Shown: positions 17,594 to 26,704, counted from the stretch's first letter. The stretch: DNA of 64,000 nucleotides from Paenibacillus mucilaginosus 3016 (GCF_000250655.1 NC_016935.1:7458001-7522000); one strand, 5' to 3'. Numbers and translations: made by a program. The notes: generated from the letters alone by a model not told the origin.

Positions 17594-19159
17594 ATGCTCC
17601 ATCGCACCTCGTTCTCATCCGATATTCATTACGAATGGCTGCCGTGTGCCTCTCCCTCAGCGCCGACCCTGGTTATGATCCACGGGGCGGGGCTAAACAG
17701 CTCCTTCTGGTTCTCAGTCGTTCCGCTTCTCCAGGCCCGCTGCTCGCTGCTCCTGTACGATCTGCGAGGGCACGGCAGAAGCCAGGATGCGCCTGATACG
17801 TTCACGCCCGACGATCATCTGCTTGACCTGCAGCGGCTGCTCGACCGCCTCGGCATCCGGCAGGCCGCTTTCATCGGCCATGAATTCGGAGCCTTGCTCG
17901 CCGCCCGCTTCGCTCAGCTGAAGCCTTCGGTCGTCGACCGGCTCATTCTGATCTCGCCGCCCCCTGCCTTTCCCTTATCTGCCGCCGAAGAAGAGTACGA
18001 GGGTCGTCTGGCCCTCGCCGAAACGTCCGGCATGCCGGCTCTCGGTGAACGGATGGCCCGCAAGCTCACGGTCAAACATACCGAAAGTGCCGTACGGAGG
18101 CGCATCACGCAGGCCTTCGTGCGCTGCGGCGCCTCCGGGTACGCCCGCTGGATCCGCCAGATTCTGAACCCGGACGGCCCCTGCTGGGACCCACCCGGCA
18201 AGCCGGTCCTGCTCCTGAGCGGTGAGTACGATGAACTTTGCACGCCTTCGGCCGCCGGCATCATGCATGCCTTATGGGATACCTCGCTCTTCCTGGTCGT
18301 CCCCGGAGCCGCCTCCCTGCTGTTCGTGGACCAGCCGATCTACACCGCTGACTGGATTGAATATTTCATGCGCCGGCCCAAGGGGGAGCTGTCTGTCCGC
18401 CCGGCCGCTCAGCGTGAGGTACAGCGGCTCCTGAGGCTGGTCATCCGGCAGGATGCTGCTCCGCAGATGTCCAAGCCGCTGCTTCAGGTGCGCTGCCTTG
18501 GCACCTTCGAAGTGAGGTTAAACGGGAAGCTCGTTGAAGAGAGCTGGAATACGCGCCATGCCAAGAGCCTGCTGATCTATCTGATTTTTCACCCTGCCGC
18601 GGGACGGGAAGAATTATGCGAGCGGTTGTTCCCCGAAGTCGAACACTCCAAGGCTATGCGCAATCTCAGGGTATATCTCAGCCATTTTGCCAAGCTCCTC
18701 GAAATGCCGGCAGGCAAAGACCCGGTCCTTCACGTGGAACGGGATCTTATCCGCTTGAACGGACGTATCCAGTGCGACCTGGAGGATTATCTGACGGACC
18801 TGCAGCGGGCCCACGATACGCACGAGCCCGAAGACAAGTATGCCCTGTGCCGCAACCTGCTCGAACGCCTCAAAGGCAAGATCATTCCCGGCAGCTACGA
18901 TCCCTTCTCCCTGTCTCTTCGGGAACAGGTCGAGCACGGTTGGGAGCAGCTCTGCTTATGGGCCGCGGATTACTGCCTGCAGGACAAGCAGGAGCTTGAA
19001 GCCGCTCCCTTTCTCCAGAGCGCCCTGCTCTACTGCCCGTCGGATGAGCTGCCGTTCTATGACCGGCTGATCACCCTCTACCAGCGCAGAGGCATGCAGC
19101 GTGAGCTGAGGAAGTGGACCCGCAAGCGCGATGCGGCTCTGAAGCGGCTGCCGGAGTGA
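17594..19159 (+). CDS. Alpha/beta-hydrolase-like domain fused to BTAD-type transcriptional regulator
   Basis: About 521 residues. Residues 1-265 have the alpha/beta-hydrolase fold (MIHGAGLNSSFW oxyanion region, YDLRGHGRS), but the nucleophile elbow reads GHEFGA instead of GHSxGG, and the His position in VPGAASLLFVDQP is Ser. It is probably a catalytically dead ligand-binding module. The C-terminal half has a winged-helix stretch (VRCLGTFEVRLNG, RHAKSLLIYLIFH) and a bacterial transcriptional activator domain with TPR-like helices to the end. ATG 17594 has GGAGG upstream; the ATG at 17573 lacks a ribosome site. A single gene. Confidence 0.82.
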   Translation: MLHRTSFSSDIHYEWLPCASPSAPTLVMIHGAGLNSSFWFSVVPLLQARCSLLLYDLRGHGRSQDAPDTFTPDDHLLDLQRLLDRLGIRQAAFIGHEFGALLAARFAQLKPSVVDRLILISPPPAFPLSAAEEEYEGRLALAETSGMPALGERMARKLTVKHTESAVRRRITQAFVRCGASGYARWIRQILNPDGPCWDPPGKPVLLLSGEYDELCTPSAAGIMHALWDTSLFLVVPGAASLLFVDQPIYTADWIEYFMRRPKGELSVRPAAQREVQRLLRLVIRQDAAPQMSKPLLQVRCLGTFEVRLNGKLVEESWNTRHAKSLLIYLIFHPAAGREELCERLFPEVEHSKAMRNLRVYLSHFAKLLEMPAGKDPVLHVERDLIRLNGRIQCDLEDYLTDLQRAHDTHEPEDKYALCRNLLERLKGKIIPGSYDPFSLSLREQVEHGWEQLCLWAADYCLQDKQELEAAPFLQSALLYCPSDELPFYDRLITLYQRRGMQRELRKWTRKRDAALKRLPE

Positions 19160-19242
19160 ACATCCCGCAAGCCCTCCGGATAAACGACTCGCCGTCCTTT
19201 AAGGACAATACGCATTTCGAGTAATACTTTCTGCGATTTTCC

Positions 19243-19295
19243 AAAAAAACACCCCGGATTCCTGACCGCCTAGGGTCGAAAGGAATACCGGGGTG
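19243..19295 (-). terminator. Intrinsic terminator of the AbrB-like gene
   Basis: Arms CACCCCGGATTCCT (19250-19263) and its complement at 19281-19295 with one bulged base, followed on the minus strand by a run of seven T. Confidence 0.85.
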
Positions 19296-19330
19296 CTTCT
19301 CGTGCAGACATGCCGGTTCAGGCAGGATGC

Positions 19331-19588
19331 TTATTCGCTGGTCTTGAGGAGATGCATCTCACCCAAACATTCGGCACATATATGACGTTCCTTGAAGTCG
19401 CTGACTTGATCCATGGAGCCGCAGAATACACAGCGCGGCCGGTACCGCTCCAGGATAATATGATCCCCGCTTACCAAAATCTCGACAGGATCTCCTTCGT
19501 TCATTTGATATCTTTTGCGCAGCGACTTGGGAAGCACGATTCTTCCCAGTTGATCGACCTTTCGTACTACACCTGCCGGTTTCATCAT
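19331..19588 (-). CDS. AbrB/SpoVT-type DNA-binding protein with Cys-rich C-terminus
   Basis: Transition-state-type regulator of about 85 residues. The N-terminal swapped-hairpin domain is clear (GVVRKVDQLGRIVLPKSLRK, about residues 6-25; GDPVEILVSGDHIILERY). The C-terminal part carries two CxxC pairs (CVFCG and CAEC) about 17 residues apart, which could hold a zinc ion and differs from B. subtilis AbrB. ATG 19588 or 19585 follows GAGGTG. Confidence 0.88.
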   Translation of the reverse strand: MMKPAGVVRKVDQLGRIVLPKSLRKRYQMNEGDPVEILVSGDHIILERYRPRCVFCGSMDQVSDFKERHICAECLGEMHLLKTSE

Positions 19589-19744
19589 CAATTCACCTCA
19601 CTTTTCACACATTGCCTTAGGTTCCCTTCATAGGATTCGACGCACCTGTCTAAATTCCTTCCCAATCAGGTCAGATTTCGCTAAGAACGTCAGTTTCTCC
19701 TGTATACAGCCCGGTCACCTGGAGATGTGCATGAGTCCGAAGCG

Positions 19745-20209
19745 CTAACGCAGCCCCTGGAAGCCGGTCTGTCTCAGTCCTTCGAAGAGCACAATCGCCG
19801 CGGAATTCGATAGATTCAGCGACCGCACGGCCTCGGTCATCGGCATCCGGATGAGCTGTTCCGGGTGCGCTTCCAGAATGTCCGGAGGGAGTCCCTTCGT
19901 TTCCTTGCCGAAGACCAGGAAGTCGCCGTCGCGGAATTCGACATCCGTGTACAGCTTCTGCGCTTTGGTTGTCGCGAAGAAAAAGCGGGCGTCCGGGTAT
20001 TGATCCTTCACTTCCTGGAACGAATCATGATATTCCAGCTTGACGCTGTGCCAATAATCGAGCCCCGCGCGCTTCAGCGTCCTGTCGTCCGTATCGAAGC
20101 CGAGCGGTCTGACAAGATGCAGCCAAGTTCCCGTGGCCGCGCATGTGCGGGAGATGTTGCCGGTATTTGCCGGTATTTCGGGTTCCACCAATACAATATG
20201 AAAAGCCAT
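19745..20209 (-). CDS. trmL: tRNA (cytidine(34)-2'-O)-methyltransferase TrmL
   Basis: SPOUT-family methyltransferase for the wobble base of tRNA-Leu, 154 residues, the usual size. Motifs: LVEPEIPANTGNISRTCAATG at the N-terminus, FGKETKGLP (AdoMet knot) and SLNLSNSAAIVLFEGLRQ at the C-terminus. ATG 20209 follows AGGAAAGG; the longer frame extends through the ribosome site. Confidence 0.95.
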   Translation of the reverse strand: MAFHIVLVEPEIPANTGNISRTCAATGTWLHLVRPLGFDTDDRTLKRAGLDYWHSVKLEYHDSFQEVKDQYPDARFFFATTKAQKLYTDVEFRDGDFLVFGKETKGLPPDILEAHPEQLIRMPMTEAVRSLNLSNSAAIVLFEGLRQTGFQGLR

Positions 20210-20328
20210 GTCGCCTTTCCTCTCTAATTTTGCAATTTTAACACAGGTTTTACCTTTTCTTAATACGAAGATGATAGTGCGTTGAGATAATAGGAGCATC
20301 CCAGCGTTTACAAAGGAGATTATTCGGA

Positions 20329-21045
20329 ATGATGAAGAAGAAAATTCTTGTCGTTGACGATGAACCTTCCATCTCGATGCTTATAGAGTTTAATCTCAAG
20401 CTTGTCGGATATGAGGTTCACTGTGTGTATGACGGCGAGGCCGTATTTGGCGCCATTCAACATTTCCGCCCGGACCTGATTGTCCTGGATCTGATGCTGC
20501 CGAAGATGGACGGCATTCAAGTGTGCCGCAAGCTGAGAAGTCAGAACAACCTCGTTCCCATCATCATGCTGACAGCCATGCAGGATCTCTCCGACAAAAT
20601 CGCGGGACTCGACAACGGGGCCGATGACTATATGACGAAGCCGTTCAGCCCCCAGGAACTGATCTCCCGTATTCAGGCCATTATCCGGCGCATCCAGACC
20701 CTGCCTTCTTCCTCCGAGAATACACCCTTAACCATAGGCCAGATTGTGGTCCAACCGGACCAGCGCGAAGTCAAAGTAAAAGGCCAGAACATCGACCTGA
20801 CGCCGAAGGAATTCGACCTTCTGCTCTTCCTCTGTAAGCACCGCGGCAAGGTCCTCAGCCGGCAGCAGCTGCTGCACGGAGTGTGGGACTACCACTTCCT
20901 CGGCGATACCCGGATCGTCGATGTGCATATCTCGCACCTGCGGGACAAGATCGAAACCAACGCACGCAACCCCGAATATATTGTAACGATTCGCAACGTC
21001 GGATACAAACTCACGGAACCTTCCGTCAAAGAAGTCCCCGTCTAA
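20329..21045 (+). CDS. OmpR/PhoB-family response regulator (orphan)
   Basis: 238 residues: receiver domain with D54 in VLDLMLP, T in MLTAMQD and K104-region KPFSPQEL; winged-helix output domain in the C-terminal half (LTPKEFDLLLFL, RIVDVHISHLRDKIE, NVGYKL). AAAGGAG lies 11 bases upstream of the ATG. No histidine kinase gene lies beside it, so it is an orphan here, and its partner cannot be told. Confidence 0.93.
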   Translation: MMKKKILVVDDEPSISMLIEFNLKLVGYEVHCVYDGEAVFGAIQHFRPDLIVLDLMLPKMDGIQVCRKLRSQNNLVPIIMLTAMQDLSDKIAGLDNGADDYMTKPFSPQELISRIQAIIRRIQTLPSSSENTPLTIGQIVVQPDQREVKVKGQNIDLTPKEFDLLLFLCKHRGKVLSRQQLLHGVWDYHFLGDTRIVDVHISHLRDKIETNARNPEYIVTIRNVGYKLTEPSVKEVPV

Positions 21046-21192
21046 GAAGCGGCCTTCTGCTGCCCGAACGCTCCTAGCCAATCCCCCGCAACCCGCAGTA
21101 AAGCTGCTGCAGACACTGCCATGTTGCTGGCGGCCCATGCGGTCCGCCCCAGCAATCCCGCTCCCCGCTCCAACCGCCCCTTCATACGAATG

Positions 21193-21223
21193 AGCGCCCT
21201 GGAAATTCCAGCGGCGCTTTTTT
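21193..21223 (+). terminator. Intrinsic terminator after the orphan response regulator
   Basis: AGCGCC-CTGGA / TCCAG-(C)-GGCGCT stem with a three-base loop and a T run, about 150 bases after the stop. Nothing else is visible in 21046-21330. Confidence 0.75.
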
Positions 21224-21330
21224 CGTATGGCCGCAGCCCCCATGCAAGGAATCTTTGCGCTTCAAAGGCATGGTTCGCACGGGTTAGGAGTTGTCCAATG
21301 AGATATGGAGGTTGGGTTTCCTGAGGTTAA

Positions 21331-21380
21331 CAAAAACAGCCTTTCCGCAGCCCCGTACGACAGGTCCTGCAGAAAGACTG
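21331..21380 (-). terminator. Intrinsic terminator of serC
   Basis: Fourteen-base arms (21367-21380 and 21337-21350, with G-U pairs) followed by TTTTTG on the minus strand, directly after the serC stop. Confidence 0.8.
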
Positions 21381-21388
21381 CATGGTTC

Positions 21389-22477
21389 TTAGCTGTTGCG
21401 CTGCTGGAAGTCCTTCATGAACTCGGCAAGCGCCTGGCAGGCCTCGTGAGGAACAGCGTTATACGCCGATGCCCGAATGCCGCCCACGCTGCGGTGTCCG
21501 GCAAGACCCACAAAGTTGTGATCCTTGGACTCCTTCACGAACTGCTTCTCGAGCTCTTCGCTAGGCAGACGGAACGTCACATTCATGATGGAACGGCTGT
21601 CCGCATCAATGTTGCCGCTGTAGAAGCCGCCCGATGCATCGATGACATCATAAAGAAGCTTGGACTTCTCCACGTTGCGCTTCTCCATCGCTTCCACGCC
21701 GCCCTGCTCCTTCACCCATTTCAGGACCAGATTCACCATGTAGATGGAGTGTACCGGCGGGGTGTTATAGAGCGATTGGTTCTTCGCGTGCGTCGTATAA
21801 CGCAGCATCACCGGAAGGTGCTTCGGCTCTTCCGCAAGGAGATCGTCGCGGATCACGGCTACCGTAACCCCCGAAGGACCCAGGTTCTTCTGGGCGCCGG
21901 CATAGATCATGCCGAACTTGCTGGCATCGATCGGACGGCTGAGAATGCCGCTGGTCATGTCGCCGATGAGCGGAATGCCGCCGGTATCCGGAATGTCCGA
22001 CCACTGCGAGCCTTCGATCGTATTGTTCGTCGTCATGTGCACGTAAGAAGACTTCGGATCGATGACGATCTCGCTTGCTTTCGGCAGGCTTCTCCACTTG
22101 CCTTCCTTATTCGAAGCCGCAATAGAGGCTTCACCTACGATTTGTGCTTCCTGATACGCCTTCTCCGAGAAGCTGCCGGTAATAATGTAGCTTCCTACCG
22201 TACCCGGCTTCAGGAAGTTCAGTGGGATCTGGGCAAACTGCATGCTCGCCCCTCCGCCGAGGAAGAGCACCTGATACCCTGATTGGATTCCGAGCAATTC
22301 AAGCAGGAGGGATGCCGTTTCCGCATTCAGCGCTTCGTATTCTTTGCTGCGGTGGGAGATCTCCATCAGAGACATGCCGATCCCGTTGTAGTCAACGAAT
22401 GTCTCTTGTGCTTGCTGCAGCACTTCCAGTGGAAGCGCGGCCGGACCTGCATTGAAATTATAAGCGCGCCTAGTCAC
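21389..22477 (-). CDS. serC: Phosphoserine aminotransferase SerC
   Basis: PLP-dependent enzyme of serine synthesis (3-phosphohydroxypyruvate plus glutamate to phosphoserine), 362 residues, standard length. N-terminal YNFNAGPAALP, substrate region ISHRSKEYE, PLP-binding lysine in YAGAQKNLGPSG, and C-terminal HRSVGGIRASAYNAV. GTG 22477 is preferred because AGCGAGGGTG precedes it; ATG 22501 has no ribosome site. Confidence 0.96.
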   Translation of the reverse strand: MTRRAYNFNAGPAALPLEVLQQAQETFVDYNGIGMSLMEISHRSKEYEALNAETASLLLELLGIQSGYQVLFLGGGASMQFAQIPLNFLKPGTVGSYIITGSFSEKAYQEAQIVGEASIAASNKEGKWRSLPKASEIVIDPKSSYVHMTTNNTIEGSQWSDIPDTGGIPLIGDMTSGILSRPIDASKFGMIYAGAQKNLGPSGVTVAVIRDDLLAEEPKHLPVMLRYTTHAKNQSLYNTPPVHSIYMVNLVLKWVKEQGGVEAMEKRNVEKSKLLYDVIDASGGFYSGNIDADSRSIMNVTFRLPSEELEKQFVKESKDHNFVGLAGHRSVGGIRASAYNAVPHEACQALAEFMKDFQQRNS

Positions 22478-22576
22478 GATTAAAACACCCTCGCTTTTCA
22501 TATGATATGGCTATGATAGCAAAGGTTGGCGCGTTACATCAAGTGTAAGTTTCTTGAACAGGAGGAGGAAGGCACT

Positions 22577-23155
22577 ATGAATTCAACGCTCCGGCTGTTC
22601 GCAGCCGTGCCGCTGCCGGACTATCTCAAAGAAAGTTTGGGGGGATGGATCAGCGGGGTTAAGAACTCGGTTCCGTTCCGCAAGTGGGTGCATCCGCAGG
22701 ATCTGCATATCACCCTTCAATTCCTGGGGGAGGTGGAAGGCGCAAGGACACCATCTATTGAGAAAGCGCTGGAGACCGCTGCGGCACGCTCAAGATCGTT
22801 CCGGCTTCAGCTTGGACACAGCGGAACCTTCGGACGGGCCTCGTCCCCTTCCATCTTATGGGTAGGTTTGGACGGTTCACTGGAGGAGCTGCGCTTCCTT
22901 CAGAAGCAGGTGGAGGGCGCAATGACGGATGTGGGTTTTCAGGCAGAAGAAAGAAAGTTCAAGCCTCATGTCACCGTGGCGAGAACGTATCAGGGACAAG
23001 CCGGCTGGGACCAGACGGAGCTAAGCCGTCACCCGCTGCCGGAAGCATGTCTGATTCCGTGGCAGGCCGATCGGTTGGTCTTGTACCAAAGCCGCCTGGG
23101 AGCCCGGCCGATGTATGAACCTGTGAGCAGCTTTTCTTTGAGTTCTGTGGAATAA
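22577..23155 (+). CDS. thpR: RNA 2',3'-cyclic phosphodiesterase ThpR (LigT type)
   Basis: 2H phosphoesterase family, 192 residues. Both catalytic His motifs are present: HITLQFLG (about residues 43-50) and HVTVAR (about 131-136). N-terminal RLFAAVPLP is typical. The start ATG 22577 follows GGAGGAGGAAGG. Acts on 2',3'-cyclic phosphate RNA ends; physiological role unclear. A single gene divergent from serC. Confidence 0.93.
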   Translation: MNSTLRLFAAVPLPDYLKESLGGWISGVKNSVPFRKWVHPQDLHITLQFLGEVEGARTPSIEKALETAAARSRSFRLQLGHSGTFGRASSPSILWVGLDGSLEELRFLQKQVEGAMTDVGFQAEERKFKPHVTVARTYQGQAGWDQTELSRHPLPEACLIPWQADRLVLYQSRLGARPMYEPVSSFSLSSVE

Positions 23156-23211
23156 TGGTGGTTCCTGTGCGGGGGAGATCGGGGGTGAACAACCGGAGGA
23201 CAACCACCGGA

Positions 23212-23370
23212 TTATTCCGCGTCGCCGGCGCGGGCGGTCCCGTCTTTCAGGTCGGAGGAAGCGGCCGGGGAAACTGCCGTTTCAGGTGTGATAAACTCCA
23301 GCGCCTTGGCTGTGCTGATGCCCAGCTGGCGCAGGGTGTGGATAATATCCAACGGAATGCTTGTTTCCAT
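23212..23370 (-). CDS. Small hypothetical protein (52 residues)
   Basis: Frame from ATG 23370 to stop 23212-23214. The first half is a plausible amphipathic helix (IIHTLRQLGISTAKALEFI), the rest is Ala, Ser and Asp rich and likely disordered. The ribosome site is only moderate (GAAAGTGGGG). I do not recognise the family. It fits the gap between thpR and sinR and keeps good coding character. Confidence 0.5.
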   Translation of the reverse strand: METSIPLDIIHTLRQLGISTAKALEFITPETAVSPAASSDLKDGTARAGDAE

Positions 23371-23526
23371 GATGGCCCCACTTTCTTCGGGTTCTTATAC
23401 AGATGTCATCAAATCTGACTCTCGTCACCTATTTTATCCGATATTCCCATAATTTTGATGATCTGAAATAGCCAATTTTGGCGGAGCCTTCTTCTATTTA
23501 AATCCACGCAAAAATGCGACCATAGA

Positions 23527-23561
23527 AGCAAAAATAGGGGGTAAATTCCTTATTCCCCTAT
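23527..23561 (-). terminator. Intrinsic terminator of sinR
   Basis: Minus-strand ATAGGGG / CCCCTAT arms followed by TTTTTGC, overlapping the sinR stop codon. Confidence 0.6.
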
Positions 23562-23899
23562 CTTGCTTGTTCATATGTCACGGCTTGCCGTGTCTTCAAT
23601 TGTCGAACGATCTTGCGGAGGGAATCCTTGCTGAGCCCCAGCTCGTTGAATTCCTGTATAATTTGCACCCATTCCTGATCGAGCTGTTCCTGCTTCTCGC
23701 CCGGGTCATGAAGGATCAGGGTCTGAACGTTGACTCCAAGTACCGGCGCAAGCTTGCGAAGGAATTGAATCGAAGGATTCGACTGCAGATCTCGCTCAAT
23801 GGAGCTTAGGTAGGACTTGGCTACACCGGCGCGTGCGGCTAATTCCGTCAGCGACATGCGTTTTTGGTGTCTTAGTTTTTGAATGCGAGCTCCTATCAT
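23558..23899 (-). CDS. sinR: SinR-like biofilm master regulator
   Basis: XRE-family repressor of 113 residues, close to the 111 of B. subtilis SinR. N-terminal helix-turn-helix (IGARIQKLRHQKRMSLTELA, then AKSYLSSIERDLQSNPSI, characteristic of SinR) and a C-terminal SinI/SinR-type dimerisation part (LDQEWVQIIQEFNELGLSKD). ATG 23899 follows GGGAGGA by 8 bases. In Bacillus SinR represses EPS and matrix genes; here it lies about 5 kb from a large EPS region. No sinI is visible. Two GATAC-type palindromes lie upstream. Confidence 0.88.
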   Translation of the reverse strand: MIGARIQKLRHQKRMSLTELAARAGVAKSYLSSIERDLQSNPSIQFLRKLAPVLGVNVQTLILHDPGEKQEQLDQEWVQIIQEFNELGLSKDSLRKIVRQLKTRQAVTYEQAR

Positions 23900-23958
23900 T
23901 TGATGATTCCTCCCTATGAATGAAAATATCCTTATCTCTAGCAATAAGGTGCCGGATA

Positions 23959-23995
23959 CATACTAATTGTATCATATTTGGATACATTCTGTATC
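23959..23995. promoter_or_regulatory. Two GATAC-N5-GTATC operators upstream of sinR
   Basis: Site 1 at 23959-23973 (CATAC-TAATT-GTATC, one mismatch) and site 2 at 23981-23995 (GATAC-ATTCT-GTATC, perfect), centres 22 bases apart, 60-95 bases before the sinR start. Confidence 0.7.
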
Positions 23996-24060
23996 TTTGT
24001 TTAGAAAATTTTATGATTTCATGGTCGTCTGACCTTATTGTAAATTTTGTAATCTCCTTC

Positions 24061-24089
24061 TTCACAAACCATGATACGTACTGTATAAT
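24061..24089 (+). promoter_or_regulatory. Promoter with GATAC-type operator, upstream of XRE gene
   Basis: -35 TTCACA (24061-24066), 17-base spacer, -10 TATAAT (24084-24089). The palindrome GATAC-GTACT-GTATA (24073-24087, one mismatch) overlaps spacer and -10, suggesting repression, perhaps by the encoded XRE protein itself. Confidence 0.65.
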
Positions 24090-24167
24090 CATATCTAATG
24101 ATTCAACAAGATTCGACATTATCATGCAGTGCTAAAGCAGCGGCAACTTGACGGAGGGAACAGTAGC

Positions 24168-24536
24168 ATGATCAGAATTGGGGACAAGATCGCTCTTCTC
24201 AGAGAGAAGCATGGCTTAACGCAGGAGGACCTGTCCAGGAAGCTGGAGATCTCGCGCGCTTCCCTCTCGCATTATGAGAAGAACCGGCGGGAGCCCGACT
24301 ATGAAACCATCGTGAGGATTGCAGACCACTTCAAAGTTTCCATGGACTACCTGATGGGCAGAACGGAAGACCCGCACAGTGTGCTCGACCCGGAAGTACG
24401 GGATTTTGTCGACAGTCTGGAATTGTCCGACGAGAAGATCATCGGCACGTTCTCCTTAACCATAGATGGCAAGAAGCTGACGGTACAGGAAGCCAAGAGA
24501 TTCATCGCCTTCGTAAGAGCCGAAAGATCGATCTGA
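24168..24536 (+). CDS. XRE-family transcriptional regulator
   Basis: 122 residues with an N-terminal lambda-repressor-like helix-turn-helix (LREKHGLTQEDLSRKLEIS, then SLSHYEKNRREPDYET) and a C-terminal acidic region (about 70-122) with no motif I know. ATG 24168 follows GGAGGGAA. Its recognition helix is nearly the same as that of the 64-residue XRE protein at 62683-62877, so both may bind the same operator type. Confidence 0.9.
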   Translation: MIRIGDKIALLREKHGLTQEDLSRKLEISRASLSHYEKNRREPDYETIVRIADHFKVSMDYLMGRTEDPHSVLDPEVRDFVDSLELSDEKIIGTFSLTIDGKKLTVQEAKRFIAFVRAERSI

Positions 24537-24714
24537 CCCTGAACAACCGGATCAGATCTCTTTGGCATGTGTGTTTTTTTTCGCAAAGGAACCGTTCATT
24601 ACTCTGCCATGTGGAAGAGCAGGGCCGGCTTGCTTGGTTTTGCGCCCGGGGCCTTAAGAATTATTCGGCCGCAGCTTCCGGCCCAACCGTCTCGGTATAG
24701 AACGCCCGGCGGCG

Positions 24715-25850
24715 CGGCAATGACGCCGGCATCCTGGGGATCCTCAAATCCGGTGCGGCCTACGTCCCGGTCGGAACGGAGCTGCCGCCGGAGCGCATCC
24801 GCTATATGCTGGAGGATGCAGGGGCGGAAGCCGTAGTCATTCAGCAGAGTCTGAAGGACCGGGTGCCGCCCGCACTGCACACGGTTCTGCTGGACGGCGC
24901 CGCTGCTTGCGCCCCGGCAGCCGCGGGCCCGGACCCGGCAGGCGGATCCCGCGATCTCGCTTACCTTCTCTACACCTCCGGCACGACGGGAACACCGAAG
25001 GGCGTACAGATCGAGCACCGGAGCATCCTGAATACGATCACCTGGTTCCATGACACCTACGAGCCTTATCTGTCCCCGTCCGTCATGCTGACCACCGAAT
25101 ACACCTTTGACCCGAGCCTCGAGCAAATCTTCGGCACGCTGCTGTACGGAGCCCGGCTGCACATCATCCGCAAGGAAACGATGCTGAACGGTCCGGTGTT
25201 CCGTGATTATATCCGCAGGCATGGCATCAAGCTGCTTAATACGACCCCGATGCTGATGGGCGAACTGCTCGCGGACGTGGAGCGTGTCGAACCGCTGCAG
25301 GCACTGATCTGCGGAGGGGAGAGGCTCGAGGAGGGACTGAAGGATGCACTGCTGGCCAAAGGCTACGAGCTCTACAACCATTACGGGCCGACGGAAGCCT
25401 CGGTGGACGTGCTTGTGAGCCGCTGCCTGCCGGGTGAACGTGTGACCCTGGGACGGCCGGTCCGCGGTATGGCGGTCTGCATCCTGAATGAGCACCGGCA
25501 GCTGCAGCCTGTCGGAGCGGCAGGCGAATTGTACCTGGCCGGAGCGGGGCTCGCGCGGGGCTATCTCAACCAGCCTGAGCTTACGGCGGAAAAATTCACG
25601 GAGCATCCCGACCTCCCCGGCATGCGGCTGTACCGTACAGGCGACCGCGCCCGCAGGCTGCCGGACGGGCGCATCGAATTCCTGGGCCGGACCGACGATC
25701 AGGTCAAAATCCGCGGCTACCGGATCGAGCCGGGCGAAATCGAGCACGCTCTCTCGCGGATTCCCGGCGTCCGGATGACGGTGGTTATCGTGAGGGAGGA
25801 CGGGAACGGCCAGAAGCAGCTTTGTGCGTATTACACGGCAGAGCGGGAGC
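24715..25850 (+). pseudogene. NRPS adenylation-domain fragment, cut at both ends
   Basis: Open frame of about 378 codons with the adenylation core motifs in order: A2 (LKSGAAYVPV), A3 (LLYTSGTTGTPKGV), A4 (FDPSLEQIFG), A5 (NHYGPTEAS), A6 (GELYLAGAGLARGYL), A7 (YRTGD) and A8 (GRTDDQVKIRGYRIEPGEIE). It begins abruptly before A2 with no start codon and ends after LCAYYTAERE, where sequence switches to the antisense of a beta-helix gene. No condensation or carrier domain is nearby. Bases 24600-24714 before it match nothing I recognise. Confidence 0.85.
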
Positions 25851-26665
25851 ATAACGGACACCCGGCTAGCACCTGCCAGTCCGATCCCGAACCCTGCCGT
25901 ATCCCCTGTCCCTTTCCCCACAGGCACGGAGATAAAGTTATTGGAGATGATGATATTGCTTGCAGCTTCATAAGCAGACTTCTTGGTTCCGGAAATCGGA
26001 CTGTTGATTTCGATCGCATCACCGTAAATATCAATAAACCGGTTGCCGATAATCTTCAAATCTTCGAGATCGTCGGCATTATAGTTCGTGAGCACCCCAT
26101 AGGTTACCGCTTCGAAGATGCAGTCCTGAATCAGGATATGCTTGATCCCCTTGGCGTTCATGTCGATGGCCTGGGTTTTCACACCCGTAAATTTGCAGGA
26201 ACGGATCTCAATGTGCTTGGCATTGCGGGCCAGATTGATATTGTAGCCGGCATTCTGGTTCAGGTTCTCGAGCCAAAGCTCCTCCACCGACACATTGCTG
26301 CCGTCGATGCTGATCATGCCCACTTCACTGTTGTCCGGCTTGACCAGTTTGGCATTGCCCTTCAGCACCGTATTGCTGCCGACGAACAGCCGCGAGGAGA
26401 TCAGATAAGTGCCGGCAGGAAGATACACCGTTCCCCCGCCCGCCTTCTTGCATGCCTCGATGGCCTTCTGAATGGCCGGCTGGTCGTTCGTCGTACCGTT
26501 CCCGGCCGCACCGTATTTCATCACGTTATAAACATCATCTTCTACAGCAGCGCTTGCGGCTGCCGGAACGGGAGCAAGCCATTTGCTTGTTGCCAGGGAG
26601 AGCCCGCCAAGTCCGATCATGCTGAGGATTGCTCTTCTGGTCAGCTTCTGGTTATCGTTTTTCAC
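25851..26665 (-). pseudogene. Tat-exported beta-helix (pectate-lyase-like) protein, 3' end missing
   Basis: About 271 residues remain of a protein of roughly 500. GTG 26665 follows GGTGGGAT. The N-terminus has a twin-arginine signal (TRRAILSMIG then a hydrophobic stretch and APVPAAASAA), then right-handed beta-helix repeats (YGAAGNGTTNDQPAIQKAI, GGGTVYLPAGTY). The frame runs as far as GFGIGLAGASRVSV, then enters antisense NRPS sequence. It is a paralogue of the gene at 26797 and divergent from it. Confidence 0.8.
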
Positions 26666-26704
26666 TTTATTATCCCACCCAACATATGGTAGTCCCTTCA
26701 TCGT

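Noticed and set aside
24806..26692. Long plus-strand open frame joining the NRPS fragment to further sequence
   Set aside because: After 25850 it reads the antisense of the beta-helix gene. The continuing frame is chance and codes for no known domain.
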